From: Struthio camelus
Lineage: Eukaryota > Chordata > Aves > Struthioniformes > Struthionidae
Direction: 5' to 3'
DNA length: 64,000 nucleotides
NCBI RefSeq assembly: GCF_040807025.1
Contig: NC_090954.1
Location: 13,595,501-13,659,500, forward strand
Made by a program: the position numbers and the translations under genes. This document shows, one piece after another, positions 34,639 to 45,865 of this stretch; the stretch's first letter is position 1, and each line of letters begins with the position of its first letter. The notes beneath the pieces were generated by a model that had not been told where the DNA came from, ran no database searches, and saw only the letters and a program-made list of their open reading frames with translations.

Positions 34639-35884
34639 CTCTTGGGAGTGCCCTGGAAGATATGGGACCTTCGTGGAGGGGTTTTAGGGGAGTTTAATAA
34701 CTCCAAGCCCTTTGGAGTTATTCCCTTACCGTTCCCAGGGCTTGCTTGCAGCTATGCTGGGGCAGCTGCTCCCTGCAGTGGACGGGGTTTGCAGGGGACA
34801 CGGAGCGTGCTGAAAGGTGAACTGCAGGGTTTTTTTTATGTCTCAGTGCCTTTTGAGGCAAGAGCCCATCTATGCCCAAGCATGCTATTTGTAAATATGC
34901 CGTCTCCCCTTGGAGGAAGGAGTCATATTCCAAAACATACCAAGCAGAGCTCAGCTATAGGACAAAATCTCCTGTCCTGTCCAGGAGGGCTCTGGTGGCG
35001 CTGTGACATCTTGTGAGGAAGAATTCAGGCTGTTGGAATAGCGCTGCCTAGTGTGGCATGGGGCTGGGCAGGAGAGAAGGAAAGGCAAGGAAAAGCATAA
35101 GGTCTTTCTTTTCTTGGGTGTGCGGGGCGCTGAACACGCATCAAAGTCTACTGAGCTCATTTAATGAAAAATGTGTGATTTACCCTTTAAAAATACCAAG
35201 ATGAAAGGCACCTTGCAAGTGCAGTTTCCCTCTGTCATGGATGTCCTCCAGCACCTTGGACTGCAGGCTCAGACCTCAGCTGTCCTTGAACCCCAGCTCC
35301 ACTGCTAAAAAATGGTGCTTGAAATGTAGAGTGCTCCCACCTGACGCTGTGAGGCTACACACTCCCCTCTTGTAGCTGGTCCAGTTCCCTGCCCCACCAG
35401 CCCTGCTCCTGTCCTGGCTCCGCGTGCCTGGGAACATCTCGTATGGTTGGCAAAGACATACGTGGCAGCAGGATCTGGGCACTTTCATGGACCACGTTCT
35501 TCTTCTTGATACATGCAGGATCTGTTTTTGCCTTCTGTGTGAGCACAAGCCGAGACTCAGAGATGGATTTGTCCCGAGCTATCTGATCATCTCGCTAACT
35601 TGGCCCGTGTGGCATAGTGACAGTCCCTCGCATTACCTGGGGATTCAGCAAGACTTGTAGATTGCACCAAATGTTGATGGAAATGTAATTTCTCGGAGAT
35701 GCACAGGGCGGCCCATGCTTTTGCCTCTTGACCTCTCTGCTCTACCTCGTGATGTGGGTGCCAGGGTCGCTCGATCGGCTCCTTCAGAGGAAGAGAGGAG
35801 CTACCATTTGTCTCTGTGCGTGCTGGTCTCCCAGGAACTTGGGGCATGAGGCACGTGGTGTGCCACTTGAGTCTCTGCGGCCGG

Positions 35885-35894
35885 CTATTTATAA
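35885..35894 (+). promoter_or_regulatory. MEF2-type / TATA-like site
   Basis: CTATTTATAA matches the MEF2 consensus YTAWWWWTAR and could also be read as a TATA-like element. It lies in GC-richer flanks, about 1.25 kb from the MEF2/E-box composite. Confidence 0.35.
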
Positions 35895-37089
35895 GCGTAT
35901 AGAGAGGGGCACCCTCGCATGCCCCCCTCCCCTCCTCCACGCTTTGTAGCGCTGACACCACAACCTTGGCCTCCCGGCCCGGCGCTGTCGCTCAGCTGAG
36001 CTGCTGGAAGCGCTAACTGATCTGCCTTGTGATCCTGCCCCAGCGGAGGCGTGCATGGGATGAGGCTGCCTTACATTTTCTGCAGGAAAGTGGAGGGTCC
36101 CTCAGCTACTCGGCTGCTTCTCTTTTCATACCACAGCTCGTTATGGGAGGAGACCTACCTAGAGACCCTCTCTGCTGCCTCATTGCCCCCCTTGCCGTGC
36201 CCCGGCCGAGGGGCTGTGCTAGGGCAGGAGCCGTGCAGCCTCGCACCTCCAGGGCCCAGGCCAACGCAGCCCAGCTGCCCAGCCTTCCCTGCCGTCCCAC
36301 CGGCGTACGAGCCATCTGGCCGAACAGTGGGACCCTCCGGGACGCGTCAGCTAGCACGCGCACATCGGCTTCGCACAGCGCCCTTGTGTAACCTTGCAAC
36401 GCCCCTGCCGTGGTGCCCCCTCGGCTCTCCTTGCGCGGGCACGGACCCGCGCAGGATCGGCTGTGCCCCATGGCACCTCACGGCTCCTTGGTGGGCTGAG
36501 GTGGCCTGGATTTGAGGGAAGGGCCCTACCTTTGGGTGACACTCTTCTCAGGTCCATGTTACTAACCCCACGGAGAGTCAGCCCTAGTGACGTAGAGAAG
36601 GTAGAAGCTGCACCTCTGAAATGGGAGGTGGCAGCGTGGTAGAGATCCACCCTGGACCCGGACGCTGCGCGGGCAGATGGCTGAAACCATCACACCCCAC
36701 TCTAAGGAATACAAATGTGCGGCAGATACAGTTACCCATCCCTGAGAGCGGTGTTAGCTTTCATCTAGATCGATATCGCGGCCTGTGCGTGTCTGAGGGA
36801 GCGCTCGGGTGGCAGCCCACGCCGGGGCAGGAGCGGGCACCTGCCAGGGCTCTGCTGCCGCGCCGGAGCCCACCTGCCCGTCTGTCTGTCTGCCTCAGCG
36901 TGGAGGCAGATCCAGCGCCGCCGCAGCGCCTGTGCTGGGCTGTCGGACTCCGTCATGCGTAAAATGTAATAAATAGGGCCATAAGCCTTTTACGAAGTCT
37001 ATTTCCACTCTTGGATCCGGGATTTAATGCATGGCTGCTTAGAGAGGCTGAGGATTTCAGAGGTCAGCAAGGCTAATTGCACTGCTGTA

Positions 37090-38275
37090 ATAAAAGGGCA
37101 TGCTGCAGGATGCTGCACGCGGTGCAGGAGGTGGCGGCGGGGGGCCTGGAGGTGCCGCGGGCTCCCGGCCTCAGTGCTGCCTCGGCCCGCGAGCGCCCCG
37201 ATGAACCGGCACGCGTCCAGCGGGACAGCGGGGCCCTCGGAAACCAGCCGCCGCGAGTGTGGGGCTGGCGAGGGACGGGCTTCTGGGAAGTGGTCCTTGG
37301 CTGAGCTCAGGTGGCTTTTTGGCCTGGAGGGTCCATGCCGCTTCTGGAGAGCATTTGGTTTCCCCTCGCACGCTTGACCCCGGGAAGCAGTTTGATAATA
37401 TCTTGCTGGAGCTCTTGATCTTGGATTAACAGAAAGCTGGGGAATGCCTCTGCGGGATCGTGTCCAGGGCTGCGGGACGGCGGGATCAGGCTCTCCTGAA
37501 CCGCAGGACTCCCCGCGAGCTCCCTTGGCACAAGGGCTTGGCAGTAGAGTGGAGTGGAGCATCTCCTTGATGTGGGATGGGGAGTTGCTGCCCAGCCCGT
37601 CTCAGCTCCCGGGCTTTCCTGCCCAGCCTGCCGGCCTGGTGACCCGCTCATGCAAGTCAGGGCGTGCAGCCACACTTGTGCGCGGAGACGGCGGATGGCA
37701 CTGCAGAGGTGCCTCCGCATGGATGGGCCCTCGGCCACCAGCAGCAGAAACGCGGCCCAACGGCAAGAGCACGCCACAGGGGAGGCAGAAAATGATCTGC
37801 AGTGAGGTGCGGGACGCAACCTGGCCCGAAACGGGGCTGGGCTCTGGAGTCCTGCATTTTCGTTGCTCCACGGGGCAGCCCGGAGCCGCTCATCATCCCG
37901 AGCTGGGGATGCTCGGTGTCCTGAGCGCTGCAAGGGTGCCGGCCGGGCCGGGGCGCGGGGCAGCGGTGTGGCCGCAGGTGAGCCCTGGCCCCGCGCCGCG
38001 GCGGACGGAGGACGCCGGCTCTGCTCTGTTACTTTCCTCGCCGATCCCGTCATCTCCATCTTGCGCTGGAGTGGTGATGTCGTCATGGCAACGGGTACAG
38101 CTGCAGTCGTGCTGTGCACCTCCCGTGCCAGCTACTCTGGTAATCTCCGTATAGCGGGGAAGCGCTCGCCGGTGTTACGGCAATCAGCCACCTGTAACGG
38201 GGAGAGGAGCTGGGCCCGCCGGCCCGGCTGGGAGGGAGGGTGGCGGGGCTTGCTCCCGCGCCCCTCAGCGACTTA
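37090..38275. promoter_or_regulatory. Intronic CpG-rich interval
   Basis: CpG-rich patches at 37,100-37,290 and 37,870-38,060 with milder sequence between. No promoter motif or exon recognised. Confidence 0.35.
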
Positions 38276-38289
38276 TCTGCTGTTTTAGT

Positions 38290-38330
38290 CCTGCGGGGCC
38301 TCAGTTTCCTTATCGGCTCCGAGGAGTAAC
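38290..38330 (+). repeat. Possible MIR-type SINE remnant
   Basis: GGGGCCTCAGTTTCCTTATC corresponds to the MIR core GGGCCTCAGTTTCCTCATCT. Flanks are too diverged to extend it. A motif-length match only. Confidence 0.3.
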
Positions 38331-40445
38331 GCCGTCCCTGCCCACACGCGCACGCACACGCTCGCTTTCTTGGAGTTGTAGCAGGGCCTAATCCATTAGC
38401 ATTTGCCAGCCCCAGAGAGAGCCTTGCAGAAAGCGACTGAAAAAAAGCATAGTATTGCTATTAATAGTACTTTTCACAAAGTTATCTTTAGCAGCACTGT
38501 TCCCACCTTCATTCATACCAGCAATCACACGGGCCTGATTCTGCTCCCGTGAAGTAACGCCAGTGCCATCAGGGGAGCTCGCCCAGGTGTGGGATCCCCC
38601 ACGCACCCGGCTCGCTTCACCCTTCCGCCTCCCACCAGCGTTTCGTCTGAGTGCGGAGAGAGACGTTCCAACGAACCTTTCCCTGCAGTGGGAAATGGAG
38701 CGGGATTTTTTTCCAGGGTCATTTTTCTGTAGTGACCTTAACTCTCTGAACTCTGCTTGCCTTTGCCTTTCCTCCCACGCCACCCTGCTCACATCCAGCA
38801 GAGCTGTGTTGTGCCAGAGACTTACTCCCTGAAGCATCTCTGCTGGAAGTCCAGACTGGTGCTGGGATTTTGCTGGATCACTGGAGGGAGGTCCAGTGCC
38901 TGAGCTTGGCTGTCTGGGATGGAGTGGACCTTTCCCAGTTATATTTCAGTGGATGCAAGATAAGTTTTAAGTTATAGTCCTCCTTTCCCTACCTTATCCA
39001 TCTCTAGAGCTCTTCCACAGAGTCCTAGAAGGGTGTAGGGATGTGAAGGGACTTTGGGGATTCATATCGTTCAGCCCACGGCTTTAAGGCAGGCTCACAT
39101 AACATCTGTAAGGAGGTGGCTTATCTATCATCCGCTGCAGTCACAGGGGTTCCCAGGCTAATCTGTCTGTGAGTTTAACAAGCTGCATCATTGGACTGTT
39201 TTTCCCTAATAAGCAACCCTCCGGGCTGGTCTGTAAGGCTGGGGATATTAGACTGTAGACAACTGGAGACCTGCAAACTGCAAAAATTGCCTTTTCCAGA
39301 CTGTTTGCTAGAATCAAGGGTGAACATCACATATCATCTCCACCTACATGATGCTAGTGAAGCTTGCTCCACGCAGAGCAAGCTGGGTCCTCTGCTGATG
39401 AGGAGCTCCCTGCCGAGCGCAGTCACAGTGCCCCTTCTCACTTGACATTGCAATGAGGCTGTGAAGAGGGGTAGCGGGGATGCCACTCTGCGGCAGCAGG
39501 CCAAAGTGCCCCTCTTGGTCTCTAGCCACAGAGCTGGTCCCCAGAGAACCTGCCAACGTCCAGGTTGCAGCTAGCGGGGAGAGCGCCAGGTTGTGCAGGT
39601 CCCACCAAAGTGCGCTAGTGCAGCAGGGGAGGAGGCAAGGAAGGTGGTGGGCAGATTGATGAGGGCAAAGAACATCGTGCCTGGAGGTGGAGCAAACTGG
39701 GGATACTGGAGCTGAACTGTCCTGCTGCCCACGCAGGCAAGCTGGGCCGCATCTTCCAGCAAAATGTCCACTTATCCAGTGAAGTACTACATTCAGATGC
39801 TCGATGGGACTTTTCTAGCCAAACCTACTGCTGTGCGCTCCAGAACAGGCATGCGTGTGTGTATGTCAGGTCCTGAGTTGGTCTGTCAAACGTTAATGAT
39901 GGGTTTTGAGCTTGTTGCCTGTCTGCTTAGGAGCTTAGGCAGCTAACTGGTTTCAATAAATGGAAATCCCCTTCCTTGGGGCCTGTGTTGTGCTGAGGAG
40001 TACACAAATGCTTTGGTTTATTCTCAGCGTTGGCCTCATGGGAATGTCTGTCTTGTAGATGTCAGTGCCATCTCGGCCCACCGCCTCCATGGCTGCTTCC
40101 CTGGCCAAGCTGGGTGTGCAGGGCTGAAAGCCCCTGGGATGATTGCTATGAAGGAGCAGTTTTAGTGGCTCCGATGCCCCGACAGTATTTCATATCTGCT
40201 ACAGCACAGGCTGAGCCAGCCTCCGTCTTGAGGCCATGGTTTTTAGGGTGGCAATGTTGCAAGGCAGAAAGGCGCCTGGTGCCCAGGGTGCTCCGGCTGC
40301 TCCATTTATATTTAGCTGACCCACTTCTAGAGGCTCTGCCTGCAACGGGGGGCTGCTGGCGAGGCAGCGTGGCGGGGAGAGGGTCGGGGAAAAGCTGACG
40401 CTTCTCAGCAGCCTCCTCTTCTCCCTCGCTGTCTCCCCACCCTGG
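38331..40445. other. Intron 1 block
   Basis: Ordinary composition. It contains an alternating purine-pyrimidine stretch (38,343-38,360), an ERR-type site TGACCTTAA at 38,733-38,741 (reverse complement TTAAGGTCA, fitting TNAAGGTCA) and a decayed CR1 tail at 39,014-39,105. No exon recognised. Confidence 0.45.
39014..39105 (-). mobile_element. Decayed CR1 3' end, antisense
   Basis: CACAGAGTCCTAGAAGGGTG, then GTGAAGGGACTTTGGGGATT, then CATATCGTTCAGCCCACGGC follow the order of the reverse-complement CR1 tail (hospitable matches: CACAGAATCATAGAA, GGAAGGGACCTTAAAGATCA, CATCTAGTTCCAACCCC). It is far more diverged than the copy at 24 kb, so probably an older insertion. Confidence 0.55.
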
Positions 40446-40449
40446 GCCC

Positions 40450-42060
40450 TGACTGAGGTTTTGCACCGCTGCCGAGACAGGGAGCTGTGGGTGCGGGCGC
40501 AGACCCCGTCCGCAAAACTGATGCAGCCCGTTTCCTCCCACGCATGTTCTCCCAGTGCCGCGCGCGGTGCGGGTGCGAGTCCTGCGGGTGCTGGCACGCA
40601 GGAGTGCAAGGAGGGTGCCGGGAGCGTGCGTGAGGCGCGTGCGCAGGGGCGCGCGCGGCTCTGCACCAGCACTAGCTCGTGTGTGCACGCGTGTCCATGG
40701 CCGGGAAGGAAGACGTCTCCGTGGAGGGCAGGGAGCCCGTGGGCGTTGACGCGCGTGCTGTGGCAGTTTGCAGCCTGATTTACAGAAGGGCTCCGGGAGC
40801 GCGGCTCTCGCGGGCGGCGCACGTGCTGCCTGCCCTGCCTCTTCCCGCAGCACGCGGGGCTCTGCAGCTTGCCCTCCTGCCCAGCAGCCCGCGCAGCCGC
40901 CCCTGCCGAACCGCTGCCCCGGCTTTGCCGGGGAGGGAAGAGCCTCCTGGTGCCTCAGCAGAGGCACGAGCCTTCAGGAACTGCCGCTGGAAGGGCCAGC
41001 TCCGTCGGATTGTCCTGCCCGGGCCAGGAGCTGAGGCAAGACCCCAGCCTGGGGGAGCGTCCCGGAGCGGAGGGGCAGGTTTTCTGCCTGGGGGAGGTAG
41101 CGCACTGGAGGCCAGTGGCAGCGGAGGCCAGCAGGGAGCTTGTCGCCAGGGTTCGAGCAAGCGGGGAGGGGTGTCATGGCCATCCGTGGATGGGTTTGGG
41201 CGCCCGCAGGGAGCAGGAGAAGCAGAGCACAAACCGGAGCGGCTCCTCCGCGAGGTTTCCCGTGGCGCGAAGGTGCAGCGGCGGCGAGCCGTCCGGGGCT
41301 GCTCGGGGCAGACTGCGGCTTGGCCTTTGGCGCGCTGCCTGAGATGCTGTCACGCGGTGCGGGGACCCCCGCCGCGCTCCCTGCTCCCGGAGGGCAGGTG
41401 CCCAGCCTGCTCTCCCCACGGCGCTGTGTGGCGGAGTGTCGCTCTGCGCCTCGTAAAACACCGGCTTGGGCCGAAGCCAGGAGCCGCGCGGGGCCGGGCT
41501 GTGTTTGTGGCAGGCCTTCCTGGGGCGCTGGAGCTCTCTGCGCTTCCTCCGCTGCTGCGGAGCAGCCTGGGTTTGCCTGCCCGCCGGGCTCTCCTCCCTG
41601 CAGGCAAGCCAGGGTTTGGGCAGCTGTAAGGCTGGGGCTGCTGAGCGCCGGAGCAGCGAAGCCGTTGCTAGTCTCCGACCTGCGTGAGGAGGTGGGCTCG
41701 AGAGCACGTGCGTGCATGCGCATGCAAGACGGGAGCTGTAGCGTGAAGTCCTTTTCCTGCCTGCTGGGAGCGAGGCTTCCCAACACACGCGCCACGTGGG
41801 TGCGTAATTACGCCTGCCCTCGCACCGGTCCTCCCCGACACATGCGGCGTATCCTGCTCCTCTTCCTGCCCTGTCCCCTCGCAAGAGCAAGGGATCCTCC
41901 CAGGCACGGCCCTCTCTGCACCCCGGCCCAGCCAGCAGGCAGGAGGGCTGGGGGGGATGAAACGGAGAGGCAGAGGCACAACTACCTGTTTGTCTCTTGC
42001 ATCACTCCTTGAAGCCCTTTGGCTTCCCGCCCTCGTTTGGCATCCTCCAGCGATGCGTCC
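40450..42060. promoter_or_regulatory. Intronic CpG island with Z-DNA-prone palindrome
   Basis: CpG-dense over 40,540-41,650. The stretch 41,704-41,726 alternates purine and pyrimidine for 23 bases and includes the perfect 14-bp palindrome TGCATGCGCATGCA (41,713-41,726); the E-box CACGTG lies at 41,705-41,710. No exon recognised; ORFs overlap on both strands. Confidence 0.45.
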
Positions 42061-43600
42061 CGGTCTCCGGGATGCCATGCAGTTTGCTGAGGGTCACATC
42101 ATCTCAAAGGCACAGCCTTGCAACGCAGCGTGGTGGCATCCGGGGGTCGGATTCCCGGAGGGGATAAGTTACAAAGCCGAGGACTAGCACAGCAATTGGA
42201 AACAGAAGGGTGGCCTGTAACTAAGAGGTGAGACAGATGCCCTGCCATGGGGCTCACGTTTCCTTGGGCTGTAATGACCCAGGAAATAAGGGAGCAATAA
42301 CCGACTGAAATTCATGCCCCTGACAATTGTGATGGCTAATCTCTTGTCCTCTCTGCTGCGTGTTGCTCGTGGTGTTGTCCTGATCACCAGGAATCCCTCC
42401 TGGCCCCCAACTCATCACTCCTTCCTGCTTGCTGCCACCCTGCCTCTCCCTTCAGTACCAGGAGCTCCCTGTCTTGTCTCCCATCCAGTCTGAAGGGTGG
42501 GTTGGGTGCTGGTGGGGTAAGAAGGACTTGGGACAGTCTTTGAAAACCACATGATTTCCAAACCAGGCCTCTTAGTGACAAGCCATTGGAAGTCAGCTCT
42601 TTTCCCAGGACAGGAAGAGAGCATCTCTGAAAGGAGATACAATGAAAATTTACTTTAACTTGTGGAACTCCCTGCCACATGATATCTGCAGCTTGTGGGT
42701 CACCAAGCCAAGAGATGGAGGGGACACCAGTGCTTGTAAAGGAGAGCATATTCCAAAATCTGTATTTTCATGTGTATTGGCTGGTTTCTTAGGAATGAGA
42801 AGTGGCTTGCCCTCACGGAGAACTGATCCTGAGAGGCAAGTGACAGCTCCCGTGCTGTGACTTTTTTTGGTCACTGCCAGGCAAGACATGAAGTCTGGCT
42901 GGACTCATAGTGCTCAACGGTGCAAGAGGAGGCCCCAGGGCTCGCTGGCTTTTTGGCCAGGCCAGCCTTCACCCGCTCCCCCAGGGCATGGGAAAGAGCC
43001 AGGACACATCCTCTGGAACGGGGCAGAGGTGGTGTCTGCCAGGCAGGATATGGTTTGGTAGGAGAAGGTTGGGCCCTTCCCTGGGGCAATTTCTACCTTC
43101 CATCTTTCATTTTGGAGAACTTTGGAAACTCTTTGGGCGTGAGCTAAAGACGGCTCTGCCCTAAAAGCAGCACCCAGCCAGGATGCAGCAGCAGGAGGCC
43201 CCAGGCAAGAGCTCCTAAGGGAGCCACGATTGCAGGACTTGCCCAAGCTACTCCTGACTGCTGGACAGAGCCGTCTCCTGCACAGTCCCAAGGGGCTTCA
43301 TGTGCCCCTTGGCCCTAGCCCTGGGCACGAGGATGGGTGCAGGTGCTGCTGGGCCCCGGGGTGCTGAGTGTCTCCCCACCGTGACAGGGCTCACCCGGGG
43401 CTGTGCAAGACTGCACCCTCCCCACAGCTTCCTCCTGCCACTCTGGGTTTAGGGTGCTTGGGGGCTTCTCCAAAGAGGTAATCTCTCCTCAGCTGTGGCT
43501 AGTCCCATCTGATGGGCTGGAGGGGACATTTTGTTCTCCAGACCTGACTGACGCTCGCTGAGGTCCCTTTGGCTCTGTGTTTTCAGAGCTGTTGTTGGCA
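42061..43600. other. Intron 1 block
   Basis: Ordinary composition. Apart from the possible old LINE fragment at 42,655-42,720 nothing was recognised. Confidence 0.5.
42655..42720 (+). repeat. Possible ancient CR1/L3-type LINE fragment
   Basis: AACTTGTGGAACTCCCTGCC followed by ACATGATAT and later CCAAGCCAAGAGATGG resembles the 3'-region motif (TGTGGAACTC...TGCCACAGGATGTTGTGG...GGCCAAGAG) common to old CR1/L3 elements. Match by memory over about 65 bases. Confidence 0.4.
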
Positions 43601-43604
43601 CACC

Positions 43605-43990
43605 TGGAGAAAGGGAAGTCCCTAAGGTAGGTCAAAGTAAAACATTTGCTGCCGAAAAGGAAATTAATTATAGGAGCTTTGCTTCACTCCAGGCGACGGG
43701 AAAGGCTGATGTTTTTTCTGTTGGCTGATAAAATAATTGTAATGACAAAACCTCAACAAAAGCAACACTCTTAAGTGCCTTCTTAATTAATAATTCTTAA
43801 TAATTATTTGACGTCAATAGCCAATAAACATTTCAGAGAAAGGAAGCTGCAGTTAAACACCCAGTAACTTTGCTCCTCCAGTCACTGTGTTTGAGTTCCG
43901 GAAGCTTTGATGAATCCAACAAAACATCTAGGAGAGGCCAAGTCTGATGTTTTCCAAAGAAAAAATTAAATAGGAAAGAAGCGCTTATCA
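43605..43990. promoter_or_regulatory. AT-rich candidate regulatory element with CRE and CCAAT
   Basis: A sharply bounded AT-rich block in GC-rich intron. It contains a perfect CRE palindrome TGACGTCA (43,809-43,816), a CCAAT box (43,821-43,825), several TAAT/TTAATTAA homeodomain-type words (43,660-43,805) and a nuclear-receptor-like AGGTAGGTCAAAGT near 43,626-43,639. PGC-1 family genes respond to cAMP signalling through CREB, so a CREB-responsive enhancer is possible. Inference from motifs. Confidence 0.4.
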
Positions 43991-44385
43991 ATGTGCACGT
44001 CCATGGTGGAGAGAGACGGGAGGCTGAGAAGCCACGCTCAGCCTTTCTGCTCTCTGTTGGGCAGCTCAAGAGGGACAGAAATGCCCAAAGGCCCTTCTGG
44101 AGAGCTTTGTGGGGCCTCGGCTGGGTGGCACGGGCCACCGTCCCTTCCTCCAGGGCCTGCTTCCCTCTGACTGTGGCCCCGCTGGAGGTGTGGGGCAGCC
44201 TCGGCCAGAGGGTGCTGGGGGGCAGCTCTCCGCATCAGCTCCTCCGCAGGGCTTGAGTAGGCATTCGAGAAACCGTCCTGGGAAGCTGTTGCTCGAGGAG
44301 AGTTTCGAGGATGTGGAGGCCCCTCTTGCTGCCACCCTGCCCTGCTCTCGCTGAGCTGACCCGCGTTTTGGAGGGGGGCACCTCC
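43991..44385. other. Intron 1 spacer
   Basis: Moderately GC-rich sequence without a recognisable element. Confidence 0.4.
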
Positions 44386-44770
44386 GTGGCCTGGGAGGTG
44401 CGACCGCCTCTGGGTGCAACGGGGCGGCCATGAGGCCTGCGAGCAGCAGAGGGTCCCTGTCCCCGGGGCGCGTGGGCAGGAGCGGGGCGAGAGCCGGGAG
44501 GCTGGGCCTGCCGGCTTTCCTGCTGGCGCAGCGGGAGCCGGTCTCGGTCTCGTGGCCGGAGCTGCCTCTTCCCTCCCGGCCAGGCCCCTCCTCTGCCTTC
44601 CCGCCGCCCGGCCCGTCGCAGGGGTCGTCTCCTGGCTCCTGGGGCTGACAGCGGCCGAGCTGACGTGATGCGTTTTATCGGGGCAGGAGTCGGGGGGCCC
44701 GTTGGTGCGGTTTTACGCGGAGCTCAGGAGCGGGCTAGGAAACCTCCCGCCGTCCTCCCCTCGGCGCCCC

Positions 44771-44850
44771 CAGCAGCAGCAGCACGGCGCACGGAGGGTT
44801 AATTCCCTCCTCCTCCTCCTCCTCCTCCTCCTCCTCCTCCTTCTCCTCCT
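44771..44850. repeat. (CAG)4 and (CCT)12 triplet repeats
   Basis: (CAG)4 at 44,771-44,783, then, after 22 bases, twelve CCT copies (44,806-44,841) followed by TCT CCT CCT. The pyrimidine tract is a mirror-type sequence able to form triplex DNA. Read on the minus strand it gives a poly-Glu frame, which I regard as incidental. Confidence 0.95.
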
Positions 44851-44923
44851 CTCTGCTTCCCAGCCATCTTAAAGCAGCCCCAGCCGCGCAGGGCAGCCCC
44901 GTTCCCGCTCCTTTTACAGTATG

Positions 44924-44942
44924 GGCCGGCCGGCCGGCCGGC
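44924..44942. repeat. (GGCC)n palindromic run
   Basis: Nearly five GGCC units in a row, a self-complementary stretch inside the CpG island. Confidence 0.9.
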
Positions 44943-45308
44943 GAGGAAGGCCAGCCGTCCCCTCCGTCCCGCTCCTTTCCTTCTTTGGTTGTCCTCGGCG
45001 CTCGGCGCCCGTGGCTCGCGCCCGCCGGGCTCCTCGCGCAGCCCGCGCCGTGGCCATCGCCCCGCGCGAGGGGTTTGCCCGTGGTGGCTCTGCTCCGGCC
45101 GCCGGGCAGGCAGCGGGGCGGCAGGAGGGGGCGACGGGGCGATTCCTGCCGAGGTTTCTTGAGGACGGCCCTCGGAGCCAAGATGGATGCCAGGCGGCTG
45201 CCCGGCGCGGCTAGCACTTAGCCAGCCCTTTATAGCTTGGCAGGCATTAGGGAGATCCTCCGGCAGGGAAAGGTGGGAGTGGGCTGCTGTCACGAGCTGG
45301 AGACCTGA

Positions 45309-45332
45309 GACGGGGAAACTGAGGCACTGCCA
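45309..45332 (-). repeat. Possible MIR-type SINE remnant
   Basis: GGGGAAACTGAGGCACTGCC matches the antisense MIR core (GAGGAAACTGAGGCACAG). It is only a motif-length match within a CpG island. Confidence 0.25.
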
Positions 45333-45855
45333 GGCGCCGTGAAACATCCAGGCCCGGATGGGCCCGACCCACGCGCATCTGTGGGGGGACGAGGAGCGGG
45401 CGATGCCTCGGCCACCTGGGGCGGCCCGGGGAGAGCGGCGGCGGCCGGGAGACGGCGGTGGCGGGGGAATGCTCGGGGCCCGGCGCGAGGGAGGGCGCGA
45501 GAGCGAAGCGGAGCAGGCGGCGCAGCCGGCCGAGCCGCAGAGCCGTCCCCAGGGAGGGCAGGGACGCGGCTCGTTCCAGCAGTGAAGAAGTGAAGGCTCC
45601 GCCGGCAAATGTCACCGTCCGAAATAAACTGCGGACATGCCCGGCTCAGGGGGCAAAAGCGGCCTGTCCACGGGAAGCCCAGCGCCGGGGAACGCCACGC
45701 GCCCGACAGCCAGTCCCGGGGAGGGCAGACCCTGGGGCACGGCCCACCTGGGCCCTCGCTCCTTCCCCCCCCTTTCCCCTCTCCCCCCCCCCCCCGGCCT
45801 CTGGATCGCCCGCCGTCCCCGGGATGTTTACTCGGTGACCGTGGGAGAGTGGCCG

Positions 45856-45865
45856 GCGCATGCGC
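45856..45865. promoter_or_regulatory. NRF-1 binding motif core
   Basis: GCGCATGCGC is the full palindromic core of the NRF-1 site; the outermost flanking bases (G on the left, T on the right) do not fit the YGCGCAYGCGCR ends. NRF-1 sites usually sit in CpG-island promoters, as here. NRF-1 is itself a partner of PGC-1 coactivators, so a feedback site is possible. Confidence 0.5.

Larger units (their letters stand above)
34481..37085. other. Intron 1 block with muscle-type motifs
   Basis: Ordinary composition. It holds the MEF2/E-box composite at 34,623-34,638 and a second MEF2-type site at 35,885-35,894, both listed separately. A moderately GC-rich patch lies at 36,200-36,480. No exon recognised. 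Confidence 0.45.

Noticed and set aside
44806..44850. Poly-glutamate frame on the minus strand
   Set aside because: Simply the translation of a (CCT)n microsatellite.
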